Shown: positions 1 through 9,053 of the stretch, in pieces | Layout of the letters: the number at the start of each line of letters is the position of its first letter | Numbering within the stretch: position 1 is the stretch's first letter | Origin: Gardnerella coleohominis | GTDB taxonomy: Bacteria > Actinomycetota > Actinomycetes > Actinomycetales > Bifidobacteriaceae | Reading direction: 5' to 3' | Length of the DNA stretch: 64,000 bases | Assembly: GCF_002896555.1 (NCBI RefSeq) | Contig: NZ_MNLH01000002.1 | Coordinates: 310,001 to 374,000 of the forward strand | Notes under the pieces: generated by a model | Told to the model about the DNA's origin: nothing | Seen by the model: the letters and a program-made list of their open reading frames with translations, nothing else | The model's database searches: none | Made by a program: the position numbers and the translations under genes

Positions 1-2676
1 ATCGCTATGCTCCCTTCTCATCCTTCAACTCATGTGCGATTGAAGGTCGATTCTGCTCAAGCTTTAGCAGGTCATCTTGAATCTTGGGCTCATAAGCTTC
101 ACGAGGCAGATAAGCTTGGGGAATTCACTATTAATCCTGAAGATACTCCATGGTTTGGTGCTTCTGTTTTTGATGAGAGTGAAGCGATTACTGTTTATCA
201 GCGAGTAGTCGATGTATTAACTAAGCTTCTTCCTGTAACGCGCGAACAAGTTAAAACAACTGTACAAAACTGCGGTTTCCCTGTGCCTGCAACTGCAAGA
301 GAATGGGCTCGTCAGATTACAGTTTTGAAGAATTTGCGCCGTGTTCTTGACGTATTCCAGCCGGAAATTTTTGAGCGCGACTTAGATTCTATGATTGAAG
401 CTAGCAAGCCTAAAGCATTGCGTAAATCTGAAGGCACTATTATGGGCTTCTGGGAACGTAGAAGACGTGTTAAAGAAGCTCGTAATTTGCTACGAGTTGG
501 TGCAAAAGTAGATGATTTGCATGAAGCTTTGAAGATTGTAGCTCAGCAGGCTGCTCAATGGCGCTTGTTTGTGCCGCATGGAGGATGGCCTGTTTTACCT
601 CCTAAGCTTGATGAAATCGTTGAAACTCAAGATATGCTTACGCGAAATCTTGTTGCATTAGATGCTGTTCTTTCAACTACTCGTCAAGGCGCTGACTTAG
701 AAAATACTGATTTTGCTAAGCTTGATGAGCGTTTACGTAAACTTCACGATGATCGCACTTCTCTTGATACTCTTCCAGGTCGTTGCGTGTTAGAACGTGA
801 ATTTAGTAAAGCTGGCCTCAATGGTTTAGTTGAAGATTTGCGTCGTCGTCATATCACTGGTGAGTCACTTGATGGTGAATTGCAGCTTGCTTGGTGGACT
901 ACTGTTTTTGAAGATATCGTTAAGTCTTCTGAAATTATTTCTCACCAAGATGGTTCTGCTATGCAAGATGCTGCAGATAGATTTGTACAAGTCGATACTG
1001 AGCATGTTCGCTCTATAGGGCCAATGGTTCAGCAAGAGGCTATGAAGCGTCTGTGTGATTTGCTATTTTCACGTACGCAGGAAGCAAATCAGCTTCATAC
1101 TACGCTTGCTGGGAATCGTGTTGGTGTTACATTTGCCAGTTTAGTAAGAGATTATGCTGATTTAGTAATTTCTGCAAAGCCTATTATGATTGGCATGCCT
1201 TCCACTTTGGCAATGATGACACCTTTTAAGCCTATTGTAGATACAGTTATTATTGATTCTGCTGAGCATATTTCTAATCTTGAGCTTTTATCGGTTCTTG
1301 TAAGAGCAAGAAACGTTGTGATTATAGCTCATAAAGAAACTATAAGTTCTCAATGCCTTAAGAAGTTAGTGGAATTTTTGCCTGAAATTGAATTAAAATC
1401 TCACGCATTGCGTAGATCTTTGCGTTTGGCGAAATTCTTGGAAGATCATGGTTATGGCAATCTTCAGAAGGATATGCCTGTTGAGCGCTTGCAAGGAAAA
1501 GTTCATTTGCATCAAGTAGAAGCTACTGGCGTTCCTGTTATGTCTTCTGGGCTGATTGAATGCAGTCAGCGTGAGATTGATGAAGTTGTTTCTTTGATTC
1601 AGCAGCGCGCTCAGACTTTCACGGTTGTTCCTTCAAGTTATGTGCTTGCTGTTGTTATGCTTACGAACACATTCCGTACGCGACTTGGAGCTGAGCTAAA
1701 AGCTTTGGCTTATCGCGATGAGAATATGGCTAGATTCTTGCGTCATGTTCGTTTAGTTAGCGTTCATGAAGCTGTTGGAGCTTATGCTACTGATGTGATT
1801 CTTTCATTCTGCTATGCAAAGACTTCGCATGGTCGTCTTTTGCAGCAGTTTGGCTTATTGGAATCTGATGGTGGTAAGAGTATGCTTTTAGATTCTTTGG
1901 CTTTAGCTCGTAGGAATCTTGATATTGTATGTGCTTTTACTTCTAAAGATATGGATGATGATCGTTTGCATCAGGAAGGTCCTCAATTACTTAAAGCTTT
2001 GCTTGTTTGGGCCGAAAATTTGAAGGATACTCCTGTATTGCCTAATGGTGAAAAGTCATATCTTGAATCTTCTGAATCTAGTAATTCCAATGAAAATAAG
2101 GCTAATGCTGATTCTTATGAGTCTAGTTCTGAAGAATCTGATTATGATAGCCAGAGTTACGAGACAATGAAGGCTTTAGATGAAGCTCAAGCTCAGCTCG
2201 ATGCAGCTTTAGAAAATTCTGAAAACAAAACTTCTGGTTCTAAGTCTGGTGCTTTGAAGTCTGGTTCTAAGTCTGGATCTGCGAAATCTGGTATGTCTTC
2301 TGATGGCAAGTCTAATTCTGAATCTTCTTTGGAAATGCTGTCTAGAAACGAAAATGTTCTTTTCGCTGATTTAGCTGATCGTATTCGTTCTCGCGGATTA
2401 CGTGTAGCTGTGAATTATGGCTTAAAGAATGGAATTCGCATTCCGCTTGTAATTGGATTGTCTGACAAGCCTTATGAAGTTGCTGTTTTGACTGATGATT
2501 CTCGATTTATGAGTATTCAGTCGACTCGCGAGCGTCATCGCATTCTAGTTCAGGATCTTGAAACTCTTGGATGGTCTGTTATGACTGTTTGGAGTGTAGC
2601 TGCATTCGTAAATCCTGAGAAAGAAGTTGATCGCATTGTTTCACGTATTGGTGAGCTTCATGGAGATGAGCGTTAA
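1..2676 (+). CDS. SF1 helicase-like protein with C-terminal nuclease-like domain (5' partial)
   Basis: The frame is open to the first base and the first Met (position 7) does not look like a natural N-terminus, so the gene probably starts upstream. At least 889 residues are visible. The middle resembles the DNA2/NAM7-like superfamily I helicase core: VIIDSAEH sits where motif II (usually DEAS or DEAD) is expected, and the following VRARNVVIIAH resembles the strand after motif II. A Ser/Lys/Gly low-complexity linker (residues about 685-780) separates this from a C-terminal block of about 110 residues resembling the restriction-endonuclease-like domain found at the end of such large helicases. 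A role in nucleic-acid processing is inferred. The altered motif II makes normal ATP hydrolysis doubtful. The small ORF downstream overlaps its stop codon. Confidence 0.6.
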   Translation: MAMLPSHPSTHVRLKVDSAQALAGHLESWAHKLHEADKLGEFTINPEDTPWFGASVFDESEAITVYQRVVDVLTKLLPVTREQVKTTVQNCGFPVPATAREWARQITVLKNLRRVLDVFQPEIFERDLDSMIEASKPKALRKSEGTIMGFWERRRRVKEARNLLRVGAKVDDLHEALKIVAQQAAQWRLFVPHGGWPVLPPKLDEIVETQDMLTRNLVALDAVLSTTRQGADLENTDFAKLDERLRKLHDDRTSLDTLPGRCVLEREFSKAGLNGLVEDLRRRHITGESLDGELQLAWWTTVFEDIVKSSEIISHQDGSAMQDAADRFVQVDTEHVRSIGPMVQQEAMKRLCDLLFSRTQEANQLHTTLAGNRVGVTFASLVRDYADLVISAKPIMIGMPSTLAMMTPFKPIVDTVIIDSAEHISNLELLSVLVRARNVVIIAHKETISSQCLKKLVEFLPEIELKSHALRRSLRLAKFLEDHGYGNLQKDMPVERLQGKVHLHQVEATGVPVMSSGLIECSQREIDEVVSLIQQRAQTFTVVPSSYVLAVVMLTNTFRTRLGAELKALAYRDENMARFLRHVRLVSVHEAVGAYATDVILSFCYAKTSHGRLLQQFGLLESDGGKSMLLDSLALARRNLDIVCAFTSKDMDDDRLHQEGPQLLKALLVWAENLKDTPVLPNGEKSYLESSESSNSNENKANADSYESSSEESDYDSQSYETMKALDEAQAQLDAALENSENKTSGSKSGALKSGSKSGSAKSGMSSDGKSNSESSLEMLSRNENVLFADLADRIRSRGLRVAVNYGLKNGIRIPLVIGLSDKPYEVAVLTDDSRFMSIQSTRERHRILVQDLETLGWSVMTVWSVAAFVNPEKEVDRIVSRIGELHGDER

Positions 2677-2876
2677 TGGCGTATGATGCCAATAAGCGTT
2701 CTCCGCGTAAACATACTCGTGTGGTTCGTGGTGGCTCGGAGTTGTTTGATGCTGACGGTGTAAAACTTGAGCCTTCAGATTTGCAAACTTCGAGCCAGCG
2801 TTCAGAAGATGATGACCAACGTATTTTGAACGAATTACCTCCTCACTGGGGTATTTTTAGCGAACGTCTTGGATAG
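2676..2876 (+). CDS. Small conserved-looking hypothetical protein, coupled to helicase-like gene
   Basis: This 66-residue ORF starts at an ATG whose A is the last base of the preceding TAA, which is typical of translational coupling. The protein is charged and hydrophilic at the N-terminus and ends in ELPPHWGIFSERLG, a compact Pro/aromatic tail. It has no signal peptide or membrane segment. I do not recognise the family. Because it is coupled to the helicase-like gene it may act with it, which is inference. A short dyad, GATAG-N6-CTATC, follows at about 2887 without a clear T-tract. Confidence 0.6.
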   Translation: MAYDANKRSPRKHTRVVRGGSELFDADGVKLEPSDLQTSSQRSEDDDQRILNELPPHWGIFSERLG

Positions 2877-2941
2877 TTTAGCCTTAGATAGTGCTGTCTA
2901 TCGTATATGGCTTTGTGTTGCCCAGCTTTGTGTTAGTAAAG

Positions 2942-3700
2942 TTACTTTTTAATTGCAACTATTGCTAGAGTTGGCGTTATAGATTGCGCGTTTAACAAAT
3001 CTAAAGCTTGACTCGCGCTCATTGCAAGCGTTGCTATATGTTGATTATTTGGAGTTCGTATAATTAGAACGTTTTTTATAACTTTAAAGTTTTTGTTATT
3101 TTTATCTAACTCAAAATAGTTTTTATTATTGTCTTCACTGTGCTTATCTTTACCATTATTCTTTTGGCTATTTTCACCTTCATCATATTCATTCTTAATG
3201 TCGTTTTGAGATTGTGCAAAAGCAATAGAAATGATTTCTCCAGGCTGGAAAGTTTGATTTGCGCTAGCGAGTGTGACGTTAACTGCAGTGTATCCGCGAG
3301 GAACGTTTGGAGTATTGCTAATCTCATTTGCAAGAATGGGCATGCCGGATTCTATATTGCAAATCGCTGTAATATTGCTGTTTTGCGAATATGATGTAAG
3401 AGCTTTTTTAAAAACGCTATGCTTAGGAACACTAATTACACGAACATGTGATTTAGTAATCCGTTCTCCAACTGCAATCGATTTAGTTGCAATTAATACG
3501 TTTTGCGTTTCCTGAATTGCGCTTATCGCTGAAATAATAAGCATCGATAATAAAAACACGAATATCGATAGGATTATTTTACGAAAAAATCTTCGATTTC
3601 GTCTTTTTATAAGCGCACTCTGATAGTCCGTCTGAGAATCGCTAGACGACAAAATATGCGATATAAAATCTGTGAAAAAATTAGCCATGTTCTGTATCAT
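2942..3700 (-). CDS. SAF-domain membrane protein (CpaB/FlgA-like)
   Basis: The protein has 252 residues. A basic patch (KRRNRRFFRK) precedes one hydrophobic segment at about residues 41-62. Next comes a SAF-type domain with VLIATKSIAVGERITKSHV and a proline-containing VPRGYTAVNVTL strand, the arrangement seen in CpaB/RcpC and FlgA-like proteins, which assist pilus or flagellar assembly at the cell envelope. A Lys/Asn/Asp-rich insert at about residues 170-205 precedes the last beta strands. No pilus genes are adjacent, so a pilus role is unproven. The start at 3700 was kept; Met5 is an alternative and neither has a strong ribosome-binding site. Three direct 19-bp repeats lie just upstream. Confidence 0.65.
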   Translation of the reverse strand: MIQNMANFFTDFISHILSSSDSQTDYQSALIKRRNRRFFRKIILSIFVFLLSMLIISAISAIQETQNVLIATKSIAVGERITKSHVRVISVPKHSVFKKALTSYSQNSNITAICNIESGMPILANEISNTPNVPRGYTAVNVTLASANQTFQPGEIISIAFAQSQNDIKNEYDEGENSQKNNGKDKHSEDNNKNYFELDKNNKNFKVIKNVLIIRTPNNQHIATLAMSASQALDLLNAQSITPTLAIVAIKK

Positions 3701-3736
3701 GACTCGCTCTAATTAATATCGCAATAAAAATCGTCT

Positions 3737-3790
3737 TATGTGGTCAGAAGTTCGCTATGTGGTCAGAAGTTCGCTATGTGGTCAGAAGTT
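3737..3790 (+). repeat. Three tandem 19-bp repeats upstream of the SAF-domain gene
   Basis: The 16-bp core TATGTGGTCAGAAGTT occurs at 3737-3752, 3756-3771 and 3775-3790, spaced exactly 19 bp (nearly two helical turns). The spacer CGC is shared between the copies. The block lies 36 bp upstream of the minus-strand SAF gene. The exact reverse complement occurs once more at 10694-10709, upstream of the adhesin gene, so both loci have the same orientation relative to the gene that follows. A protein-binding site is one reading. Confidence 0.8.
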
Positions 3791-3852
3791 ATATGAACGA
3801 CTATCCGCGTAATTAAAATTTTGTTGATTTTCTAAGCTTTTAACTGAAGTAT

Positions 3853-4029
3853 TTATTTATCAGTGCGGTAGAATCCGCTTCCTTTGAAATTAATTGGAGG
3901 AGCAGAAAATACTTTGCGCACTTCAGCTTCGCCGCATTTTGGGCAAATAGTAATAGGATCGTCTGAGAACGATTGCTGTTCTGTAAAGTCATATCCACAT
4001 TGCTTGCAACGATAATGATAAGTAGGCAA
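3853..4029 (-). CDS. FmdB-family zinc-ribbon protein
   Basis: This is a 58-residue protein starting with TTG at 4029, preceded on the minus strand by GGAGG at good spacing (GGAGGGTTCA then TTG). It reads MPTYHYRCKQCGYDFTE and then a second CPKCG knuckle, giving two CxxC pairs for one zinc, and it ends FKGSGFYRTDK. This is the classic FmdB/YHR regulatory zinc-ribbon pattern (PTY.Y.C..CG; FKG.GFY.TD). The family is widespread and its exact role is not settled. It is monocistronic here, between the SAF gene and the Ser-rich membrane protein gene. The length is normal for the family. Confidence 0.9.
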   Translation of the reverse strand: MPTYHYRCKQCGYDFTEQQSFSDDPITICPKCGEAEVRKVFSAPPINFKGSGFYRTDK

Positions 4030-4121
4030 TGAACCCTCCGAAGTTTGTAATTAGCGATTTTGTGTGAAATATAAACCGCTTTGCAGTTGTAAAAGCTGTA
4101 TTCCACTCAAATATCCTAGCG

Positions 4122-4176
4122 CAGACCTAGACAGTCAGACCTGATAGTCATACTTAGATAGTTATACCTAGATAGT
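4122..4176 (+). repeat. Degenerate 14-bp tandem repeat, four units
   Basis: Units resembling CAGACCTAGACAGT, CAGACCTGATAGT, CATACTTAGATAGT and TATACCTAGATAGT follow each other without gaps; the second is 13 bp. They lie in the divergent intergenic region between the FmdB gene and the membrane protein gene at 4289. No function is visible; replication slippage is a plausible origin. Confidence 0.7.
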
Positions 4177-4288
4177 TATATTTTGTGTGCCAAATATGTA
4201 AAGCATAAACATGATTGATACGTAATATGCGACACGCCGATTCGCAGAATGTTTCTTCACATCCTAAAGACTCTTTATATTTATACGT

Positions 4289-5788
4289 ATGGGTTATGAA
4301 TCAGTTAGTACGTTACTTGTAGTGATTGTTATTGTAGCTCTATTGTTTGGATGGTTACCTAAGCTCACGGTTAAAAGCATGAAGAACATGTTGGAGCATC
4401 GTGGGGATAGGTATTCGTCTTCGCTGCATCTGGTTGATGAGTGGAGTAATTCACATATTTGTGATGATGCAGGCACGTTTGTGGAAGGGGCAAGAATGCA
4501 ACCTACTGAACAGAAGACTGTGATGACAACTGAACATATACGTCGTGTTCGTGCATTGCGTAAAGCTGCAGTGCGCAGGCGTAGGATTTTGGTTCTTTCG
4601 CTGCTGGGGATTACATTGATTGTGCTTGTTGTTGGTTTCAGTGGTTTGTATTCGCCTGCGTTCGCTTTGATTCCTTTCGCATTATTAGCATTCGTAATTT
4701 TTTGTGGAATCAATGCTTCTAAAAGCGCTCGCGAGTGGGAAGCTCGTGTTAAGCGTGCCAGTATTGCTGCTTCTATTAATGCATCGCGTAATTTAACTCG
4801 TAATTCTGCTTTTGATTCATCTGCAGTTAATTCTGATGATTCGCTTAAATCTTCGTCGCAATCTAATTCGCAATCTAATTCGATTGATAAATCAAGTCTT
4901 AACCCTGAAGAAAAAGCTAATGAAGCTAATGAAGTTGCTTCTGCAGAAGGCGATTCTGTTGCTACTTCCGTTATGGAAAAGCGCGAGATTCGACTTGCTT
5001 TGCGTCGTTCTATGCAAGATCAGCAACGCGCGTTTGAACGCCGTTCTAAGAATGATGATAATTCTTTGAAATATTCATCCTCTGCATCTGAAAATCTTGG
5101 TGTAAAGCCTGAGTATGCGGAATCTTCTGTAAAGCCTGCTTTCGAGTCAAGTAAGCTTGTCTCAAACCCTAATAATGTTGTGGCTGAAGATGCGGTTGAA
5201 GGCATGACTGAATCTACTGTGTATGAATCTAAGACTGTAGAAAGCTCTTCAAAATCAAATTCTGAAAATTCTGATTCTTCGCATGATTCTTCGCGTAATT
5301 CTTTGCATTTAGATTCTACGAATGAAATTAATACTGTTCGCGCATCTAGAGGATTAGATGTGTTTGACTTAGCTACTGCATCTCTTAGTGTAGATTCATC
5401 GGATTCTTCGCTTAAATCGCATGATTTAATATCATTCTCCTTGGGCTCTAATAACTCTCAGGATTCAAAATCTGAGTCTAAAGTTGATTCAGAGCTTGTA
5501 TCAGAATCTGAGTCTGATGCAAAATCCAGCTCTGTACCAGAATCTGATAGTTCTTATGCTCCAGAAAGTTTGGAAATTAAGTCAACTAAGCAAGTTACTA
5601 AAGCTGTTCCTGTTAAGTTTGACTCCGCCGAGAATGCTAAGACCGCTAAAACTGTTAATGCTAAGCCTATTAAGACTAGTAAATTGGCAAAGTCTGCAGA
5701 ATTAGAAGTAGAGCCTCCTGCTAAAACTGAAGACTCTTTGGGAAGTGCTGATTTGCTTGATGTTTTAGCTCGCAGAAATCAAGCTTGA
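4289..5788 (+). CDS. Ser-rich membrane protein of unknown function
   Basis: The protein has 499 residues. There is a membrane segment at residues 7-24 (LLVVIVIVALLFGWLP), a basic cytosolic loop (RVRALRKAAVRRRR), and two close membrane segments at about residues 101-143. The remaining 350 residues are a low-complexity tail dominated by Ser, Asp, Glu, Lys and Asn, probably disordered and on one side of the membrane. The tail is made largely of TCT/TCA/GAT codons and has no recognisable domain. Genes for membrane proteins of this layout occur near groES in bifidobacteria as far as I recall, but the function is unknown. It reads toward groES, and CIRCE starts 20 bp after its stop. Confidence 0.6.
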   Translation: MGYESVSTLLVVIVIVALLFGWLPKLTVKSMKNMLEHRGDRYSSSLHLVDEWSNSHICDDAGTFVEGARMQPTEQKTVMTTEHIRRVRALRKAAVRRRRILVLSLLGITLIVLVVGFSGLYSPAFALIPFALLAFVIFCGINASKSAREWEARVKRASIAASINASRNLTRNSAFDSSAVNSDDSLKSSSQSNSQSNSIDKSSLNPEEKANEANEVASAEGDSVATSVMEKREIRLALRRSMQDQQRAFERRSKNDDNSLKYSSSASENLGVKPEYAESSVKPAFESSKLVSNPNNVVAEDAVEGMTESTVYESKTVESSSKSNSENSDSSHDSSRNSLHLDSTNEINTVRASRGLDVFDLATASLSVDSSDSSLKSHDLISFSLGSNNSQDSKSESKVDSELVSESESDAKSSSVPESDSSYAPESLEIKSTKQVTKAVPVKFDSAENAKTAKTVNAKPIKTSKLAKSAELEVEPPAKTEDSLGSADLLDVLARRNQA

Positions 5789-5807
5789 TATTAAATTTTT
5801 AAAAATT

Positions 5808-5834
5808 TTAGCACTCAAGTTGGCAGAGTGCTAA
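5808..5834. promoter_or_regulatory. CIRCE operator (HrcA site)
   Basis: The element is a perfect TTAGCACTC-N9-GAGTGCTAA inverted repeat, the canonical HrcA-binding CIRCE. It overlaps the -35 region of the groES promoter, so HrcA binding should block RNA polymerase and heat shock should relieve it. The operator consensus is established knowledge; regulation here is inferred. Confidence 0.96.
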
Positions 5835-5848
5835 AATCGCGCTACTAT
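5820..5848 (+). promoter_or_regulatory. groES sigma-70-type promoter
   Basis: TTGGCA (5820-5825) and TACTAT (5843-5848) are separated by exactly 17 bp. The -35 box lies inside the CIRCE element. The expected transcription start is near 5855, about 90 bases upstream of the groES start codon. Confidence 0.75.
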
Positions 5849-5944
5849 AGCAGTTAGTGCGTGAACATGTATAGACGTGTCGTCAGCCCGTCCAGTTTAG
5901 TTTGCGCGAAATGTAGTATCTCTCTTAAGAAAGAGGTGGCAACA

Positions 5945-6238
5945 GTGTCGATTCAACTCACGCCGTTGGAAGATAAGATTATTGTTAAGCAAGCTCAAGC
6001 AGAAACTCAAACTGCTTCAGGTTTGTATATTCCAGATAATGCCAAGGAGAAGCCACAGCAGGGCGAGGTTCTTGCTGTAGGCCCAGGTCGTAGAGACGAC
6101 AAGGGTGAGCGTATTCCTATGGATGTTAAGGTTGGAGACAAGGTTCTCTACTCCAAGTACGGCGGCACTGAAGTACATTATGAAGGTGAAGATTACTTAA
6201 TCGTGTCTTCTCGCGATGTGCTTGCTATTCTTGGCTGA
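5945..6238 (+). CDS. groES: GroES co-chaperonin
   Basis: The 97-residue cytosolic 10-kDa chaperonin forms the heptameric lid on GroEL. It begins [16 protein letters not shown] and includes the mobile loop ([16 protein letters not shown]) and the family block [16 protein letters not shown], ending [17 protein letters not shown]. The GTG start at 5945 was chosen because AGGTGG lies just upstream and the protein then matches the family's usual N-terminus; the frame is open further upstream but that part is not GroES-like. Transcription is from a promoter overlapped by CIRCE, and a hairpin terminator follows. No groEL is adjacent, as is usual in bifidobacteria, where the two genes are separate. 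Confidence 0.97.
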   Translation: MSIQLTPLEDKIIVKQAQAETQTASGLYIPDNAKEKPQQGEVLAVGPGRRDDKGERIPMDVKVGDKVLYSKYGGTEVHYEGEDYLIVSSRDVLAILG

Positions 6239-6270
6239 TTTTTAGATTCTAGTTGAGAATGTCTTAAAAT

Positions 6271-6316
6271 AACGCTGAAAGTTTGAATGCATATGTGTTC
6301 GACTTCCAGCGTTTTT
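6271..6316 (+). terminator. Rho-independent terminator after groES
   Basis: Arms AACGCTGAAAG and CTTCCAGCGTT pair at 10 of 11 positions across a loop of about 21 nt and are followed by TTTTTA. It lies 33 bp after the groES stop. Confidence 0.8.
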
Positions 6317-6376
6317 ATTTATAATTTGCGTTAAAATCGCACAACTTCGAGCATGGCATCGAGTACCATGTAAATT

Positions 6377-7660
6377 ATGAGTGATCAACCAACTTTTGCT
6401 GATATAACAACCATTGGTGTTGGCGGAACTATAGCACGTTTTATAGAGCCAACGAGCAGAGTAGCATTTATTGAAGCGGTTGAAGATGCCGATGAAAAAG
6501 GTTTGAGATTGTGTGTTATCGGCGGCGGATCAAATATGCTTGTAAGCGATAATCCGTTTGATGGCGTTGTAGTTCGTGATGCTAGAAGGACTATAAGCGT
6601 ACAAGATGAAGCTGCTCCAGCGGAAGATGGCATTGATGCTTCGGGAGCGCATATCGTACACGTTAATGCTGAAGCTGGATGCAATTGGGATGATTTCGTA
6701 TCTCATACTATTTCTCTTGGATTAGAGGGTGTTGAAGGCTTATCGGGCGTTCCTGGAACTGTTGGAGCTTCTGTCGTGCAAAATATTGGTGCATATGGTC
6801 AGGAAGTTTCACAAAGTGTGGAATCAGTAGAAGTTTGGGATCGTAAAAATAAAGTTACGCGCGAATTATCGTGTGAAGAAATGAAGTTTGGGTATCGCAC
6901 TTCTCTTCTTAAACAAAGCATGTATGATGCTCCTGGAGTGCCTAAATCTGAATTTTTCCCAACGCCTAGATATGTTGTTCTGTCTGTTACTTTTTGTTTA
7001 AAACATAGTAAAACTGGTGTTGTTTCGCATTCTCAATTAGCGCATGCTCTTAATGTTAACTTGTATGATCGCATAGATACATCTGTTATTCGAAGAGAAG
7101 TTCTACGCGTAAGAGCGTCTAAAGGTATGTTGGAGGACGCTTATAGGTATGAAAATCCTTGGATGCGTAGAGTGAAAAATGCTGATTGTGTGCGTGAAGC
7201 CATTCGTTTGCAATCAGAGGATTACCTAACAGGCGTTTGGCATGATGGGGATGATACTTATAGCGATAGGCATAGTTGCGGAAGTTTCTTTATGAATCCG
7301 ATTCTAAGCGTTGAAGAAGCTGATAAATTACCGGATAATGCGCCTCGTTTTGATGCTACTTTGCCTGATGGGTCTTTTGGCGTGAAAACTTCTGCAGCAT
7401 GGCTTATTGATAACGCTGGGTTCCATAAAGGTTTTCAGATTGGCGATAATGCTAATTGTGATTCTGTGGATGAGAATTCTGACGGTGATGGAGCTGCTGG
7501 ATTGTCTTCTTTGCATACTCTTGCTTTAACTAATAGGCACAATGCGCGCGCTGTTGATATTTTCCGTTTAGCGCGTGTAATTATTGATGGAGTGAATCAT
7601 TCGTTTGGTGTGAAATTGGTTCCTGAGCCGGTTGTAATTGATGCGTTTAATGAGCTTTAG
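6377..7660 (+). CDS. murB: UDP-N-acetylenolpyruvoylglucosamine reductase (MurB)
   Basis: This FAD enzyme reduces UDP-GlcNAc-enolpyruvate to UDP-MurNAc with NADPH, the second committed step of peptidoglycan synthesis in the cytosol. In its 427 residues it has the N-terminal TTIGVGGTIARF, the FAD-binding GGGSNMLVSD, the GLSGVPGTVGASVVQNIGAYG block, and the SCGSFFMNPI segment carrying the catalytic Ser. This is longer than the E. coli enzyme because of acidic inserts (for example at about residues 73-88 and 360-378), which is common in actinobacteria. ATG at 6377 has no strong ribosome-binding site but fits the family N-terminus. It appears monocistronic. Confidence 0.95.
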   Translation: MSDQPTFADITTIGVGGTIARFIEPTSRVAFIEAVEDADEKGLRLCVIGGGSNMLVSDNPFDGVVVRDARRTISVQDEAAPAEDGIDASGAHIVHVNAEAGCNWDDFVSHTISLGLEGVEGLSGVPGTVGASVVQNIGAYGQEVSQSVESVEVWDRKNKVTRELSCEEMKFGYRTSLLKQSMYDAPGVPKSEFFPTPRYVVLSVTFCLKHSKTGVVSHSQLAHALNVNLYDRIDTSVIRREVLRVRASKGMLEDAYRYENPWMRRVKNADCVREAIRLQSEDYLTGVWHDGDDTYSDRHSCGSFFMNPILSVEEADKLPDNAPRFDATLPDGSFGVKTSAAWLIDNAGFHKGFQIGDNANCDSVDENSDGDGAAGLSSLHTLALTNRHNARAVDIFRLARVIIDGVNHSFGVKLVPEPVVIDAFNEL

Positions 7661-7706
7661 TTTGTTTGAGCTTTAGTTTGTAATTTGGCTTGTGATTTGG
7701 CTTGAG
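7651..7706 (+). repeat. Short tandem duplication across the murB stop codon
   Basis: TGAGCTTTAGTTTGT occurs at 7651-7665 and again at 7667-7681; the first copy contains the murB TAG stop. A second pair, ATTTGGCTTG, follows at about 7683-7703. Similar duplications follow other genes in this window. Confidence 0.75.
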
Positions 7707-7826
7707 TTAAATTTTCGCTTAAGTTTGAATCAGTATTCATGCCAGATGGTTACACTGTAAATGTTGTAACAAGTGCTTGCGCTAGTTAGAGCAAAATATA
7801 AATATAACAAAAGTATAGTGGAGATA

Positions 7827-9053
7827 ATGGCGGAAACTATGGCAAATGAACAGTGGCGTGTGTTAAGTGATCGCATTAATAAAGTGGCTCCTAGTGCAAC
7901 TTTGGCAGTCGATAGTAAAGCGAAAGCTATGAAAGCTGACGGCATTGACGTTGTAAGTTTTGGTGCAGGTGAGCCAGATTTTCCTACTCCTTCTTACATT
8001 GTTGATGCTGCAACACAAGCTTGCAAAGATCCGCGAAACTATCGCTATACTGCTACTGCAGGTTTGCCTGAGCTTAGAGAGGCAATTGCTCGTAAAGTGA
8101 AGCGAGATGCCGGATACGAAGTTTCTCCAAATCAAGTTGTAGTAACAAATGGTGGAAAGCAAGCTGTTTACGAAGCTTGCCAAATTCTTTTGAATGATGG
8201 CGACGAAGTTATTATTCCAGCTCCGTATTGGACAAGCTATCCAGAGGCTGTGAAGCTTGCAGGTGGCGTGCCTGTGCCTGTTCTAGCAGGAGCTGACCGT
8301 GGTTTTGAACCAGATATTGAGGCAATTGAGGCTGCTCGTACTCCACGCACTCGTGCAATTATTGTAAATTCGCCTTCAAATCCTACTGGCGCTATTTGGA
8401 GTGCGCAAACTATGCGCGCGATTGGAAAATGGGCGCTTGAAAATCATATCTGGGTTATTTCTGACGAGATTTACGAGCACTTGCATTACGACGGCATTAT
8501 GACTTCGTATATTGGCGTTGAAGTGCCGGAAATTCGCGAACAATTGCTGATTTTGAATGGTGTTGCTAAAACTTATGCTATGCCTGGTTGGCGTGTTGGC
8601 TGGATGGTAGCTCCAGAAGATGTTGCTAAAGCTGCAACTAAGCTTCAAAGCCATATGACTTCTAATGTTTCTAATATTTCGCAGCGCGCTGCAATTGCTG
8701 CAGTTGGCGGTTCATTGGACGTGGTTACAACTATGCGTGAGGCTTTTGATGCTCGTCGTAAAGCAATTGTGGAAGCGTTGAACAATATTGATGGCGTTAC
8801 TTGCCCTCTTCCTCACGGCGCTTTTTACGCGTTTGCTAATATTGAGGATCTGCTTGAGAAACCTCTTGGTGAGAAGCGCGAAGTTCCTCATACTTCTTCT
8901 CGATTTGCTGAGATGCTTCTTGACGAAGCGCATGTTGCTGCTGTTCCGGGCGAGGCTTTTGGTGCTCCTGGCTATTTGCGTTTCTCTTGCGCGTTAGCTG
9001 ATGACCAGCTTGCTGAGGGAATGCGTCGTATGAAGAAGTGGATTGAGGCTTAA
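7827..9053 (+). CDS. aspC: Aspartate aminotransferase, PLP fold type I
   Basis: The 408-residue cytosolic transaminase exchanges amino groups between aspartate and 2-oxoglutarate. Visible are FGAGEPDFPTP near the N-terminus, the PSNPTGA segment before the small domain, DEIYEHLHYDG around the cofactor aspartate, and NGVAKTYAMPGWRVGW carrying the Schiff-base lysine and the SH2-type arginine region. LRFSCAL contains the substrate arginine. The frame is open to 7773, but the start at 7827 has GGAG four bases upstream and gives the expected MAETMANEQWRVLSDRI start. It belongs to the class I-gamma group common in actinobacteria. The precise substrate range cannot be read from sequence. Confidence 0.9.
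   Translation: MAETMANEQWRVLSDRINKVAPSATLAVDSKAKAMKADGIDVVSFGAGEPDFPTPSYIVDAATQACKDPRNYRYTATAGLPELREAIARKVKRDAGYEVSPNQVVVTNGGKQAVYEACQILLNDGDEVIIPAPYWTSYPEAVKLAGGVPVPVLAGADRGFEPDIEAIEAARTPRTRAIIVNSPSNPTGAIWSAQTMRAIGKWALENHIWVISDEIYEHLHYDGIMTSYIGVEVPEIREQLLILNGVAKTYAMPGWRVGWMVAPEDVAKAATKLQSHMTSNVSNISQRAAIAAVGGSLDVVTTMREAFDARRKAIVEALNNIDGVTCPLPHGAFYAFANIEDLLEKPLGEKREVPHTSSRFAEMLLDEAHVAAVPGEAFGAPGYLRFSCALADDQLAEGMRRMKKWIEA

Noticed and set aside
3737-3790. Possible CRISPR array (three regular repeats)
   Set aside because: Spacers are only 3 bp and identical, repeats are 16 bp, and no cas gene is nearby.
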